Source: Caloramator sp. E03 (GTDB lineage: Bacteria > Bacillota > Clostridia > Clostridiales > Caloramatoraceae). Taken from it: a stretch of DNA of 64,000 nt. The DNA lies in contig NZ_CP040093.1 of the NCBI RefSeq assembly GCF_006016075.1, positions 992,001 through 1,056,000 of the forward strand, written 5' to 3'. Positions 53,160 through 62,353 of this stretch are shown one piece after another (positions within the stretch are counted from its first letter, which is position 1; every line of letters starts with the position of its first letter). Below the pieces are notes generated by a model. It saw only the letters and a program-made list of their open reading frames with translations, did no database searches and had not been told where the DNA came from. A program made the position numbers and the translations under genes.

Positions 53160-55117
53160 CTCATCTTTGACAGTTGCGAGAAGCAAAAAGCCTGTAGAAC
53201 CATTGAATATCAAGGGCTCTCAGGCTTTTATACTTTTCAAAAAAGTGAACAATGTTTTTTATTTTTTCGTGTCTTTAAAAATTTTCTTCATTTGTTTCAT
53301 ATTAATTATTTGATAATCCGTTCTAAAGCCAAATTTGTCATGTAAATCATCTGTAAAATCAGTCCTTGTATATATTGGAATATAGCCCTCATTCTTAATC
53401 TCATAAAAATTCATTTCTCTAAGTCCTGATATAATATCGCTACACGTATATTTTTCTGAAAGCTTTTTTTCTAATAGCCTATATATCATCAGGGAAATGA
53501 AACAAGTTGTAAAATGCGCTTTTATTCTATCATCTCTTCTTAAATATACTGGTCTTGCCTTAAACTCTGATTTCATAATACGGAAGGACTCTTCTATTTC
53601 CCAACGCCTTCTATTAATTTTTATAATTGCGGCAGCATCATCACTTATATTTGTACATACTGCGTAAAAACCATCATACATTGCCTCTTGTGCTATTAAA
53701 TCAGCATTAATGCTGTATAATTCTTTTTCAGCTACTTCACCGTCAGGTGTGTAGTGAGTCTTTGAAATAAAGCGTTTGTAATCATTAGCATTACATTTCT
53801 TCAATTTTGTAGGATTGGTATCAATAACCTCTTGAGCTCTCTCTATTTGGTTACCTCTTATAGTTCTTTGATAGTTTCTATATTTCAAGGAAAATGTTAC
53901 AATAAGTTTTTGTTCAAGCCCGTCTTCTTTTATCCAGCGTTCCTTATAAAAAATTTTATTAATATCTGCTTCTTCGTTAATTTCGTTTAAATTATATACT
54001 TTGTCTGAATCGCTAAGATGCCATCCTTTGGGGTCTAACGCCCATTCTTTTAAATGTGATTTTAATTTTTTAATAGATTGTGTAGTAATAAAAGCTCGAT
54101 TTTGTATATTATTAAATTTTCTGTTTGCTGTAGATGCAAGCCCTGCATCTGTACAAATGATAAATTTTGAAAGCCCAAATTCGGATATAATTTTTTGCTC
54201 TAAAGGTTTTAAAGTTACTTGTTCATTAGTATTACCTTTGTTTATACAAAATGCAAGGGGGATGCCGTCTCCATCCATGAAAAGTCCCATTTGAACAATT
54301 GGATTGGGTCTATGTTCCTTCGATACTCCATACTGTTTTAATCCTTCTTCCTGTTCAATTTCAAAGAAATAGTTGGTGCAGTCATAATAGAGAACTCCTT
54401 TATTACGATTGCAAACTTTAAGACTGTTCTTATATAATTCTGACTGAATAAAATCTGTTTCTTCTGAAATTACTTCTAAAGCTCTATAAATATGCTGAAG
54501 CTCAAAATCAGGCTGCTCAATAAATTTTTTTGATAGTTCGTATGTAGCAAGCTTAGATGATGGATAAATAATTCTTGCATAAATTAATCTTGATAGTATT
54601 GAATTTAGATTAAAATTAAATTTATGTTTATCCGAAATATTTTTACAGATATTTTGCAGCCCAAGCTCGTTATATATTTTTTGTAAAAACAAGTAACTAC
54701 CATTAAAAGTATGCTGTTCGTCTTTGTTAATTTGTTTAACAGGCGAGTATTTTACTAATATTTCTCTTTTCTCTTCTTTTTCTTTTCTATTTAACTCTTC
54801 AACGTACCTCTTCCCCCATTCTATAGGGTCTTGTCCGTTTAGTTTTTTTAAAAGTTCATCATAAGTGCCAAGCTTCTCAACTACTTTTGAAGTACGATTG
54901 CCTTTTTCATAAACAGATTTAACTACGTATAAGGATGCTGCATTTTTTGATTTAACAATTTGTAATCTCATTTTTTCACATCTCTTCATATATTTATATC
55001 TATATTATAACACATTGTTACACATTGTGCACTATAAAAATTTAAAATTTGACAAAAAAATAAGCCTATATCAAGGCTTTAAGGCACTTTTTTTGTCTTG
55101 CAACTGTCAAAGACCCG
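53160..55117 (-). mobile_element. IS1634-type insertion sequence, copy 2
   Basis: 1958 bases, inverted relative to copy 1, with the same TCTTTGACAGTTGC ends and flanked by an 87-bp direct repeat. It sits just after the FeoB-associated gene. Sequence similarity to copy 1 extends to the very ends (ends read CTCATCTTTGACAG and CTGTCAAAGACCCG). Confidence 0.92.
53259..54989 (-). CDS. IS1634-family DDE transposase, copy 2
   Basis: A 576-aa protein with the same catalytic layout as copy 1 (YYDCTNYFFE, ICTDAGLAS, RRRWEIEESFR). It differs at about five residues: Asn/Lys at 31, Glu/Gln near 176, an Asp/Asn and Thr/Ala pair in the EIN-EEADIN region, and Tyr/Cys near 413. It appears intact, so at least one copy may still be active. 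Confidence 0.92.
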   Translation of the reverse strand: MKRCEKMRLQIVKSKNAASLYVVKSVYEKGNRTSKVVEKLGTYDELLKKLNGQDPIEWGKRYVEELNRKEKEEKREILVKYSPVKQINKDEQHTFNGSYLFLQKIYNELGLQNICKNISDKHKFNFNLNSILSRLIYARIIYPSSKLATYELSKKFIEQPDFELQHIYRALEVISEETDFIQSELYKNSLKVCNRNKGVLYYDCTNYFFEIEQEEGLKQYGVSKEHRPNPIVQMGLFMDGDGIPLAFCINKGNTNEQVTLKPLEQKIISEFGLSKFIICTDAGLASTANRKFNNIQNRAFITTQSIKKLKSHLKEWALDPKGWHLSDSDKVYNLNEINEEADINKIFYKERWIKEDGLEQKLIVTFSLKYRNYQRTIRGNQIERAQEVIDTNPTKLKKCNANDYKRFISKTHYTPDGEVAEKELYSINADLIAQEAMYDGFYAVCTNISDDAAAIIKINRRRWEIEESFRIMKSEFKARPVYLRRDDRIKAHFTTCFISLMIYRLLEKKLSEKYTCSDIISGLREMNFYEIKNEGYIPIYTRTDFTDDLHDKFGFRTDYQIINMKQMKKIFKDTKK

Positions 55118-55204
55118 AATAATAAGTCAGGTGTATAACACTTGGCTTATTTTTTTATATTTTCACAAAAATATATTGCATATTTATTTAGTTTTATGTA
55201 TAAT
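55118..55204. repeat. 87-bp direct repeat, right copy
   Basis: Second copy of 53073-53159, again with the terminator hairpin. It leads into sequence with the promoter of the next gene. Confidence 0.9.
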
Positions 55205-55302
55205 TATTTTAAAGAAAGCAAATAAATAATAAATAGAAGTTATTAAATTAGTATTTGAACTGTTTCCCATATTTAAAATAAATATTCATTGGAGGTGCTA
55301 TA

Positions 55303-55674
55303 ATGACAGCATATAAGTTAGCTTTAGAAGTTGAAAAAGTAAAGGGAAAGGTAGCAATAGTTGCAAATGAAACTGATATAATCTTTGCATTATATATAAT
55401 AAAAGGCATAAAAGATTCTGAGATAGATTTGTATATAAATACATCAAAAGGCTCTATAGTTATAAGTGACATAAAAGACAAGATTGATAACATAACAAAT
55501 ACAACAAATACCATTTTTGAATACAGTGTTGACCAAATATTAAATCCTTTTGACTATAATGTAGTAATATGTTTAGGCAACATAAGTAATATAGATAAAA
55601 TAATTGATATATGCAGTAAATACGCAACCCCTATTATATCTAACATTGACACACCCCTACTAAAAATTGCTTAA
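55303..55674 (+). CDS. Hypothetical protein, 123 aa, Rossmann-like pattern
   Basis: No family is recognised. The alternating pattern (GKVAIVANETDIIFALYIIKG, IDLYINTSKGSIVISDI, YNVVICLGNIS, PIISNIDTPL) suggests a small alpha/beta fold. GGAGGTG is a strong ribosome site. No signal or membrane segment. Its terminator follows. Before the IS entered, it was the next gene after the feo operon, with a terminator between them. Confidence 0.7.
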   Translation: MTAYKLALEVEKVKGKVAIVANETDIIFALYIIKGIKDSEIDLYINTSKGSIVISDIKDKIDNITNTTNTIFEYSVDQILNPFDYNVVICLGNISNIDKIIDICSKYATPIISNIDTPLLKIA

Positions 55675-55688
55675 CCCCCTATTAAAAA

Positions 55689-55715
55689 AGGTGAGTTTCC
55701 TCACCTCATTTTTTT
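55689..55715 (+). terminator. Terminator after the 123-aa gene
   Basis: AGGTGAG pairs with CTCACCT around TTTC, then CATTTTTTT. Confidence 0.85.
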
Positions 55716-55775
55716 AACTATTATTTATAATCAAAGCTTATCTACAACATAAAAGCACGGATAAACTTTATATAT

Positions 55776-56339
55776 TTAACTCATTCCTTCCCAACGTTTA
55801 GATTTTCTATTTTCTATACCTATTTTATCAAGAAGCTTCATTATGTGATGATCAATAATATCATCTATTGTTTTTGGTTTATTATAGAATGCAGGCATCG
55901 GAGGAATTATATATGCCCCCATATTTGATAGTTTAAGCATAAGCTCAATATGTATTGAATTTAAAGGACTCTCTCTTGGGCATATAATTAATTTTCTTCT
56001 CTCCTTTAAAGCAACATCTGAAACTCTTGAAATTAAGTTTTCACTATAACCATTAGCTACTGACGACAATGTTTTCATACTGCATGGTATTATAACAACT
56101 GCATCGTATTCAAAGGATCCACTTGATACACATGCAGCAAGATTTGAGTTTTCGTGAGCATAATTTACTAATGAATAGACATATTCCAAAGAATAACTTG
56201 TTTCAATTTTTATATTTTCCTTACCATGTTCACTTATTATAAGATGTGTAGTAACGTTATCATACTGTTTCAATGCTTCAAGAAATTTTATACCATAAAT
56301 AGCTCCTGTTGCTCCAGTTATACAAACTACTATTCTCAT
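55776..56339 (-). CDS. Flavin prenyltransferase (UbiX family)
   Basis: A 187-aa protein. CITGATGAIYGIKFLEAL is the FMN-binding start, and SGSFEYDAVVIIPCSMKTLSSVANGYSENLI, CPRESPLNSIHIELML and MGAYIIPPMPAFYNKP complete the family. It makes prenylated FMN, the cofactor of UbiD-type decarboxylases. It overlaps the LpdD-like gene by four bases. No UbiD gene occurs in the window, as also happens in lactobacilli where the decarboxylase is elsewhere. Confidence 0.93.
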   Translation of the reverse strand: MRIVVCITGATGAIYGIKFLEALKQYDNVTTHLIISEHGKENIKIETSYSLEYVYSLVNYAHENSNLAACVSSGSFEYDAVVIIPCSMKTLSSVANGYSENLISRVSDVALKERRKLIICPRESPLNSIHIELMLKLSNMGAYIIPPMPAFYNKPKTIDDIIDHHIMKLLDKIGIENRKSKRWEGMS

Positions 56340-56689
56340 TTCTCTATCTCCATTCTTAACTCTTCTATCGCTTCTTCAACAAGATTACAAAATATATTAA
56401 TATCTTCAAATGAAGCATTATCCTTATGTATTCCACATAAGATGCAAACCCTGCATCCTAAAGCTTTGGAAAGTTTAACAGAATATTCCCTTGCAATTAC
56501 ATCTTCCCTATGTCCTGGAATAGCTATTACTGACGCACTTACCCCATGTCTTTCATCTGGAACTGCAAGAGCAACCGCTCCTATATGAGGGTTATCTCCA
56601 CCATAGATGCAAACATTAATATCCTCTCCCAGTTTTATAGCTATTAATGAAATATGTAAGTCATTATGCTCTTTGATTATTTTAATCAT
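56336..56689 (-). CDS. LpdD-like prenylated-flavin chaperone
   Basis: A 117-aa protein that resembles LpdD, the small third component of gallate-type decarboxylase systems: LIAIKLGEDINVCIYGGDNPHIGAVALAVPDERHG then SASVIAIPGHREDVIAREYSVKLSKALGCRVCILCGIHKD. LpdD is thought to help deliver prenylated FMN to the UbiD partner. Adjacent to UbiX, consistent with this. Family call made from memory of the pattern. Confidence 0.72.
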   Translation of the reverse strand: MIKIIKEHNDLHISLIAIKLGEDINVCIYGGDNPHIGAVALAVPDERHGVSASVIAIPGHREDVIAREYSVKLSKALGCRVCILCGIHKDNASFEDINIFCNLVEEAIEELRMEIEK

Positions 56690-56708
56690 ACTTACCCCTT
56701 TGACTAAA

Positions 56709-57608
56709 TCATTTTAAATACTTGTCTAAAAAATTTAATACCTTTTCAATATTCTCAGGGTTCTCAAATGCAGGATCTGCATGATCTGCTCCATTTAAAG
56801 TTTCAAAATAAAATCTTTCACTGCCAACTACTTCTTTTAGTTTCTCTACTAAAAGTATTGATTGCCCAAATGGTACTATATGATCTTTATCACCATGTTG
56901 AATAAATATAGGAGGCATGTTTTTAGTAATATAATTTATAGGATTTGCATATTCTACCCTTTCAGGAATTTCTGTTATTTTACCTCCAAGCAATCTTGAT
57001 TCTGGAGAATCCTCATCATTATGATCAGTTGGCCCAAGACCTGCCTGTGCAAGCTGTTCATCCATCTTTAAGAAATTTGTTGGTCCAAACCAATCAACAA
57101 CAGCTTGTATTTCACATGAATATTCAGAGTTACCCATAGTTAAATCTTCAAATTCTTTTATCATCGGTGTTGCCCCAAGCATTACAGAATAATATCCTCC
57201 TGCTGATCCTCCCCACGCAGCTATTTTATTAGGGTTAAAGCCATATTTATCTGCATTTGCCTTTATCCACCTTATAGCAGCTTTTAAATCCATAATCCCT
57301 GCTGGGAAAAGTGCCTCCCCACTTAAACGGTAGTTAACAGATACCACTGCATATCCTCTTTTTAATGCATTTAGTTGTGGATTTAACTGTATATCCTTTT
57401 TATCCCCAATTGCAAAGGCTCCTCCATGGATTGCAACAATAACTGGGAATTGTCCTTCCCCTTCATCTGGAAGATAAATATCAAGTTTTTGAGCATTTGA
57501 ATTATTTGCATAAGGTATGTCTAAATATTTTCTTTTAATATAGCTTGTATCAGCTAAAGGTATTTTTATTATTTTTTCCCTTTCAACCTGACTCATCTTC
57601 TTTTCCAT
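56709..57608 (-). CDS. Alpha/beta hydrolase of the BD-FAE / carboxylesterase type
   Basis: A 299-aa esterase. HGGAF (61-65) forms the oxyanion hole, GGSAGG (133-138) holds Ser135, and the Asp and His lie in QHGDKDHIVP and NGADHADP. Relatives include bifunctional acetylxylan/feruloyl esterases and other phenolic-ester hydrolases. First gene of the esterase-LpdD-UbiX operon, so a plausible role is to free a hydroxybenzoate or hydroxycinnamate from its ester; inferred. RBS GGGAGG. Confidence 0.86.
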   Translation of the reverse strand: MEKKMSQVEREKIIKIPLADTSYIKRKYLDIPYANNSNAQKLDIYLPDEGEGQFPVIVAIHGGAFAIGDKKDIQLNPQLNALKRGYAVVSVNYRLSGEALFPAGIMDLKAAIRWIKANADKYGFNPNKIAAWGGSAGGYYSVMLGATPMIKEFEDLTMGNSEYSCEIQAVVDWFGPTNFLKMDEQLAQAGLGPTDHNDEDSPESRLLGGKITEIPERVEYANPINYITKNMPPIFIQHGDKDHIVPFGQSILLVEKLKEVVGSERFYFETLNGADHADPAFENPENIEKVLNFLDKYLK

Positions 57609-57786
57609 TTTATATCCTCCCTATAACTAAATTTATTTATATTATATTTTTAAGCTTTCTAAAAACACATATCAATTAAAATTGAATAATATTTTATTGC
57701 TAAGCTTAATATACAGTTTATTATCTTTACTATCAATTCAATTTATGTTATTATTTATTCCAAAAAGGAATATGTTGGTGATATTT

Positions 57787-58680
57787 ATGGACATACTTCA
57801 AATCAAATATTTTTATTATATAGTCAAATTAGGAAGTTTTTCAGAGGCTGCTGCTGAACTTAATATTTCTCAATCTTCTCTTTCAAAAAGAATATCATCT
57901 CTTGAAAATGAGCTAAATGTAATGCTATTTGACAGGACAACCAGAAGAGTAAATTTAACTGATGCAGGTAAGATTTTTCTTTCCTTTAGCGAAAAAATTC
58001 TTTTTGAATATGAAGATATTCAAAATAAATTAAAAGATTTTTCTATTCCTGCAAAGGGAAAGCTTAAAATTTCCACAATTCCTGTAATGTCACAGTATAA
58101 TATAACTTCATTGATATCAGGATTTAAAGAAATATATCCAGGTATTAATATTTTTATAAATGAAACTGAATATAAATCCATATTATATTCGCTTTATGAT
58201 TCTGAGTATTCTCTTGCTTTTTTAAGAACCAACTATATTGATATGGATAAATTTGATATAATCCCAATTTCAACTGACAAACTGTCAGTATGCATTCCTA
58301 AGAATCATCCTTTTGCATCCAAAAAATCAATTGATATAAATGAAATAAAAAATGAAAAACTTATTCTTCTTGATCAAAATTCAGGTATATATGATATAGT
58401 TGTATCTGCATGTAAAAGTGCCTGTTTTGAACCTAACATATTATATACCAATACGCGTATTGAAACCATTATAGGTCTTATTGCTGCTGGAGAAGGTATT
58501 TCTCTTCTTATGGACAAAGTTGTACGTTTTTTTAATAATCCCGATATATATATACTACCTCTTTCAAAACCTATAAATAGTACGATAGCTTTAGTAAAGC
58601 TAAAAAAACAAAAGCTTTCTTCAAATGAAAAGTTATTTTGGAATTATGTATCAGAAGTTTTTAGCAAAAAAAATGTTTGA
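57787..58680 (+). CDS. LysR-family transcriptional regulator
   Basis: A 297-aa LysR. The HTH is MDILQIKYFYYIVKLGSFSEAAAELNISQSSLSKRISSLENELNVMLFDRT (start). The start at 57787 is used because the longer frame adds a hydrophobic leader and lacks a site. The effector domain (about 90-297) shows LKISTIPVMSQ and IGLIAAGEGISLLMDKV. It is divergent from the esterase operon and probably controls it, responding to a small aromatic or related compound. Inferred from position. Confidence 0.92.
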   Translation: MDILQIKYFYYIVKLGSFSEAAAELNISQSSLSKRISSLENELNVMLFDRTTRRVNLTDAGKIFLSFSEKILFEYEDIQNKLKDFSIPAKGKLKISTIPVMSQYNITSLISGFKEIYPGINIFINETEYKSILYSLYDSEYSLAFLRTNYIDMDKFDIIPISTDKLSVCIPKNHPFASKKSIDINEIKNEKLILLDQNSGIYDIVVSACKSACFEPNILYTNTRIETIIGLIAAGEGISLLMDKVVRFFNNPDIYILPLSKPINSTIALVKLKKQKLSSNEKLFWNYVSEVFSKKNV

Positions 58681-58708
58681 AAAGCTAAATATAGCTTTTC
58701 AAACATTT
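58671..58708. terminator. Bidirectional terminator between LysR and sugar ABC operon
   Basis: AAATGTTTGAAAAGCT pairs perfectly with AGCTTTTCAAACATTT around a six-base loop, with A and T runs on the two sides. It overlaps the end of the LysR gene and serves both convergent units. Confidence 0.9.
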
Positions 58709-58709
58709 T

Positions 58710-59696
58710 TTACTGTGCTAATACTTTTTCAGTATTATTTTTCCTTATCATCTTACTCTTCTTGCCACTTTTTTGATATGTGTCAAATCCAACAGCTAAA
58801 AGTAACACAAGTCCTTTTGCAATATATTGAGGATAAGTTCCAAGCCCTATTATTTGCATTCCATTGGATAATATTCCAAGTATGAGAACACCAGTCATTA
58901 CACCCCATATCTTACCACTTCCACCTTTAAAACTTATACCTCCAAGTACTGCTGCTGTCATGCAAGTAAATTCTGTTCCTACACCGGTTGCTGAAGTTGC
59001 AGATCCTGCTCTTGCTACTAATACTATTGCTGCTATAGATACAAAAAATCCACATATTGAAAAAATAATAAGTTTCATTTTATCTATATTAACTCCTGCA
59101 AGTCGTGCTGCCTCTTCATTCCCTCCCAAAGCATAAACATATCTTCCAAAATATGTTTTGTTAAGTATAAAACTTGCAACCACTGCACACACCAACATGA
59201 TTATTATACAAAATGGTATATTGAATAAATATCCTTGTCCAATAAATTTAAACTCTGGTTTAAGGCCAAAAATAGGATTAGATTTTGATATTATATAAGA
59301 TATTCCTTGAAAGATTGTCATCGTTCCTAATGTAATAATTAAAGAATGGACCTTTAAAAATACTGTAGCAATTCCATTAAAAAGTCCCAATATAATACCT
59401 GTTGTTATACCAATTATTATTGCAATTGGGATAGAAATGTTATACCAAACCATACATATTGACGTTATAACACTTACAAGAGATAGCTGATATCCAACAG
59501 ATAAGTCCATGCCTCCACTAATCATTACAAAAGATAAACCTATAGCAGCAATAATAACATAAGATTGTTGAACAAGTATATTGATTAAATTTTCAAAAGA
59601 AAAGAAAACAGGTGATATAATGGAAAATGTAATTATTAGACCTATTAATACAAGTAGGATTGCATATTTTTTAATTAACAGCTTTATCTTCATCAT
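58710..59696 (-). CDS. Sugar ABC transporter permease (RbsC type)
   Basis: A 328-aa permease with about eight to ten membrane segments. GLSFVMISGGMDLSVGYQLSL, GLFNGIATVFLKVHSLIITLGTM, LGGNEEAARLAGVNIDKMKLIIFSICG and AAVLGGISFKGGSGKIWGVMTGVLI are the ribose/galactose-type permease landmarks. GGGAGG sits before ATG 59696. It works with 59708 (ATPase) and 61258 (binding protein). Substrate not shown. Confidence 0.93.
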   Translation of the reverse strand: MMKIKLLIKKYAILLVLIGLIITFSIISPVFFSFENLINILVQQSYVIIAAIGLSFVMISGGMDLSVGYQLSLVSVITSICMVWYNISIPIAIIIGITTGIILGLFNGIATVFLKVHSLIITLGTMTIFQGISYIISKSNPIFGLKPEFKFIGQGYLFNIPFCIIIMLVCAVVASFILNKTYFGRYVYALGGNEEAARLAGVNIDKMKLIIFSICGFFVSIAAIVLVARAGSATSATGVGTEFTCMTAAVLGGISFKGGSGKIWGVMTGVLILGILSNGMQIIGLGTYPQYIAKGLVLLLAVGFDTYQKSGKKSKMIRKNNTEKVLAQ

Positions 59697-59707
59697 ATTA
59701 CCTCCCA

Positions 59708-61189
59708 TTAACTGCCTGAAGCTAAATTTAGTATATAATCCTGACTAAAATCTTGTTTTTCAACAATTCCTGTCTGGACTCCTTCGCATAATACAAGAAT
59801 CCTATCAGACATACCTAGCAATTCTTCCATATCTGAGGAAATCATTATAATAGCTATACCATTTTCAGCAAGTTGATTCATAAGGTTGTATATTTCCTGC
59901 TTTGCACCAACATCTATTCCTCTAGTTGGCTCATCGAATATTATAATCTTAGGATTCGAGGCTAAAGTCTTTGCAAGAACAACCTTCTGCTGATTTCCTC
60001 CGCTTAAATTCTTCACATCTTGTAATATAGATGGTGTTTTTATTCTTAAAATATCTTTATATCTATTTGCAGTTTCTTCTTCTACTTTTTTATCAACTAT
60101 TAAATATTTTGAAATATTTTTTATATTATTAAATGAAATATTCCATTTTATATTCATATCCAAAAAACATCCCTGTATTTTTCTGTCTTCAGGAATAAGG
60201 CCTATTCCTTTTTTTATAGCATCTGAAGGAGATTTTATAGTCACTTTTTTCCCTTCAATATATATCTCACCTTTTTCAATTTTTTCAACTCCAAATATTA
60301 ATCTGGCAAGCTCAGTTCTTCCTGCTCCAACAAGCCCTCCAATACCTAATATTTCACCTTTTTTAACGTTAAAGGTGATGTCTTCTACACCATTACCTGT
60401 TAAATGTTTTACTTCTAATGCTATATCACTTGGAGTTTTTGTTCTCTTAGGATATGATTCTTTTAGTTCTCTTCCTACCATAAGGTTAATAAGCTCATTT
60501 CTATTTGTTTCATTTGTATTTTTAGTTGAAATAAAGCATCCATCTCTCATAACTGTTACTCTATCTGATATTCTAAAAATCTCATCTAACCTATGAGATA
60601 TATATATTATTGTAACACCACATTCCTTTAGCCTTCGTATTATCGAAAACATACATTCAACTTCATTAACAGTTAATGGTGCACTCGGTTCGTCCATAAT
60701 TAATATTTTTGCATTCTTTGATATTGCCTTAGCAATCTCTACTATTTGCCTTTGAGCTGTTGTTAAATCTCCAACAAGAGTTGAGGGATTTATTTCGATA
60801 TTAAATTGTTTAAATAATTCTCTTGCCTCTAATTCCATTAAATCATAATTTACTAATTTCCCAGTCCTCTTACCTAAATAAATATTTTCAGCTGCAGATA
60901 ATGAATCGACAAGAATAAATTCTTGATATATTACTTCTATACCATTCTCCCTTGAAATTTTAGGTGTCATCTTTTTAAATGTCTTATTTTTTACCGTTAT
61001 ATATCCTGCATCGGGAGTAATTGCTCCTGAAATAATCTTTATCAACGTTGATTTTCCTGCCCCATTTTCTCCTAATAAGGCATGAATTTCTCCTTCGTAA
61101 AAATCTATTGAAAAGTCGTTTAATGCTATAACTCCAGGATAAGTTTTAGTAATGTTTTTTAAGGATAAAACAACATTTTTACTACTCAA
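59708..61189 (-). CDS. Sugar ABC transporter ATP-binding protein (RbsA/MglA type)
   Basis: A 493-aa twin ATPase. First half: Walker A GENGAGKST, signature LTTAQRQIVEIAKAIS, Walker B ILIMDEPSAPLT, switch ISHRLDEI. Second half: GAGRTELARLIFG, LSGGNQQKVVLAKTLA, IIFDEPTRGIDVG. All motifs are canonical, so this is the working motor of the transporter, in contrast with the protein at 62354. Confidence 0.94.
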   Translation of the reverse strand: MSSKNVVLSLKNITKTYPGVIALNDFSIDFYEGEIHALLGENGAGKSTLIKIISGAITPDAGYITVKNKTFKKMTPKISRENGIEVIYQEFILVDSLSAAENIYLGKRTGKLVNYDLMELEARELFKQFNIEINPSTLVGDLTTAQRQIVEIAKAISKNAKILIMDEPSAPLTVNEVECMFSIIRRLKECGVTIIYISHRLDEIFRISDRVTVMRDGCFISTKNTNETNRNELINLMVGRELKESYPKRTKTPSDIALEVKHLTGNGVEDITFNVKKGEILGIGGLVGAGRTELARLIFGVEKIEKGEIYIEGKKVTIKSPSDAIKKGIGLIPEDRKIQGCFLDMNIKWNISFNNIKNISKYLIVDKKVEEETANRYKDILRIKTPSILQDVKNLSGGNQQKVVLAKTLASNPKIIIFDEPTRGIDVGAKQEIYNLMNQLAENGIAIIMISSDMEELLGMSDRILVLCEGVQTGIVEKQDFSQDYILNLASGS

Positions 61190-61257
61190 TTGCCTCTACC
61201 CCTCATTCTTAAAGATTAGGGAGGGAATAATCCCTCCTTTAATAAACCTATTAAAAA

Positions 61258-62262
61258 TTAAAATTCATTTGCATTTTCAGGAGTAATTGGTGTAAGTGGA
61301 TCCGGATTCTTTTTGTTAAATTGCTCTCCATTAATCATCTTTTTAGCAAGTGTATAAGTATCAGCTGCTAAATCTTTTCCTCCAAATTTAACAACGCCAC
61401 GTAAAACGCTTTTGTTTGAAGCAGAATCTATAACTGCCTGCTTGCTTTGTGGATCTAAATCTGAGCAAAATACTGCAAAATCTGATTTATCAGTTATCTT
61501 TGAGCCCGGTCTCATTGCATAAGCATTTACACCTATTCCAGCACCTGAATTGTAGCAAAGAACAACTTTTACATTTGGATTTGTCTGAAATAAATTTTCG
61601 GCAGCAGCCTGGGCAGCATCAGTATTTTTAATTCCTCCAATTACCTTTACAACTTTTGCAGCCGGGCATAGTTTAGTTATTTCAGCCATACCATCACATC
61701 TTTGGCTTGCTTCTGGTGTATCCCTGGATTCAAGTATTGCAACTTCAATACTATTTGGTGCAGCATTAGGATATTTTGCTGAAATATAGTCTGCAGCCAT
61801 CTTAGCTATCATTTTTCCATCCTCAAACTGGTCAATATACATAATCGCATCATATACTCCTGTGTCACTTCCTGCAACTAATACTTTACAACCAGAAGCT
61901 TGAGCTTTCTTTATTGCATCAGCAACACTTGTTGGATCTACCGCCATTACTATTATCAAGTCAGCTTTCATTGTAGCAAAGTTTTCTATCTGGCTTACCT
62001 GCGTATTTGCATCACCAGCAGCATTTGCTATCTGAACTTCAACCCCATCTTTTTCAAACATCTGCTTTACACTATTTGATAGATTAGCTAAAAAAGGTTC
62101 TGAAGTATCAGGTATACAATATCCTATTAATTTTCTTTTATTTGTTGTTTCTTGATTTGTTGTTTTAGTGGTTGTCGAATTCCCACACCCACTTGTTATT
62201 AAAACTGCAATCATAAAAAATACACATAAAAAAAGTGTTGAAATTTTGTTGAATTTTTTCAT
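61258..62262 (-). CDS. Sugar ABC transporter substrate-binding lipoprotein
   Basis: A 334-aa lipoprotein. Signal and lipobox: LCVFFMIAVLITSGCGN (Cys26). The body has the periplasmic-binding type I (RbsB-like) pattern: IGYCIPDTSEPFLANLSNSVKQMFEK, VMAVDPTSVADAIKKAQASGCKVLVAGSD, VAILESRDTPEASQRCDGMAE and VLCYNSGAGIGVNAYAM. It catches a monosaccharide or related molecule outside the cell and delivers it to the permease. Confidence 0.92.
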   Translation of the reverse strand: MKKFNKISTLFLCVFFMIAVLITSGCGNSTTTKTTNQETTNKRKLIGYCIPDTSEPFLANLSNSVKQMFEKDGVEVQIANAAGDANTQVSQIENFATMKADLIIVMAVDPTSVADAIKKAQASGCKVLVAGSDTGVYDAIMYIDQFEDGKMIAKMAADYISAKYPNAAPNSIEVAILESRDTPEASQRCDGMAEITKLCPAAKVVKVIGGIKNTDAAQAAAENLFQTNPNVKVVLCYNSGAGIGVNAYAMRPGSKITDKSDFAVFCSDLDPQSKQAVIDSASNKSVLRGVVKFGGKDLAADTYTLAKKMINGEQFNKKNPDPLTPITPENANEF

Positions 62263-62353
62263 AATTCATCCCCCTTCTTCAATCTATTGAAAGTATATTT
62301 ATTTTTCATTTATATAGTATCGTATGAATTTTTCGAAAACAATGAGAGTAAAT

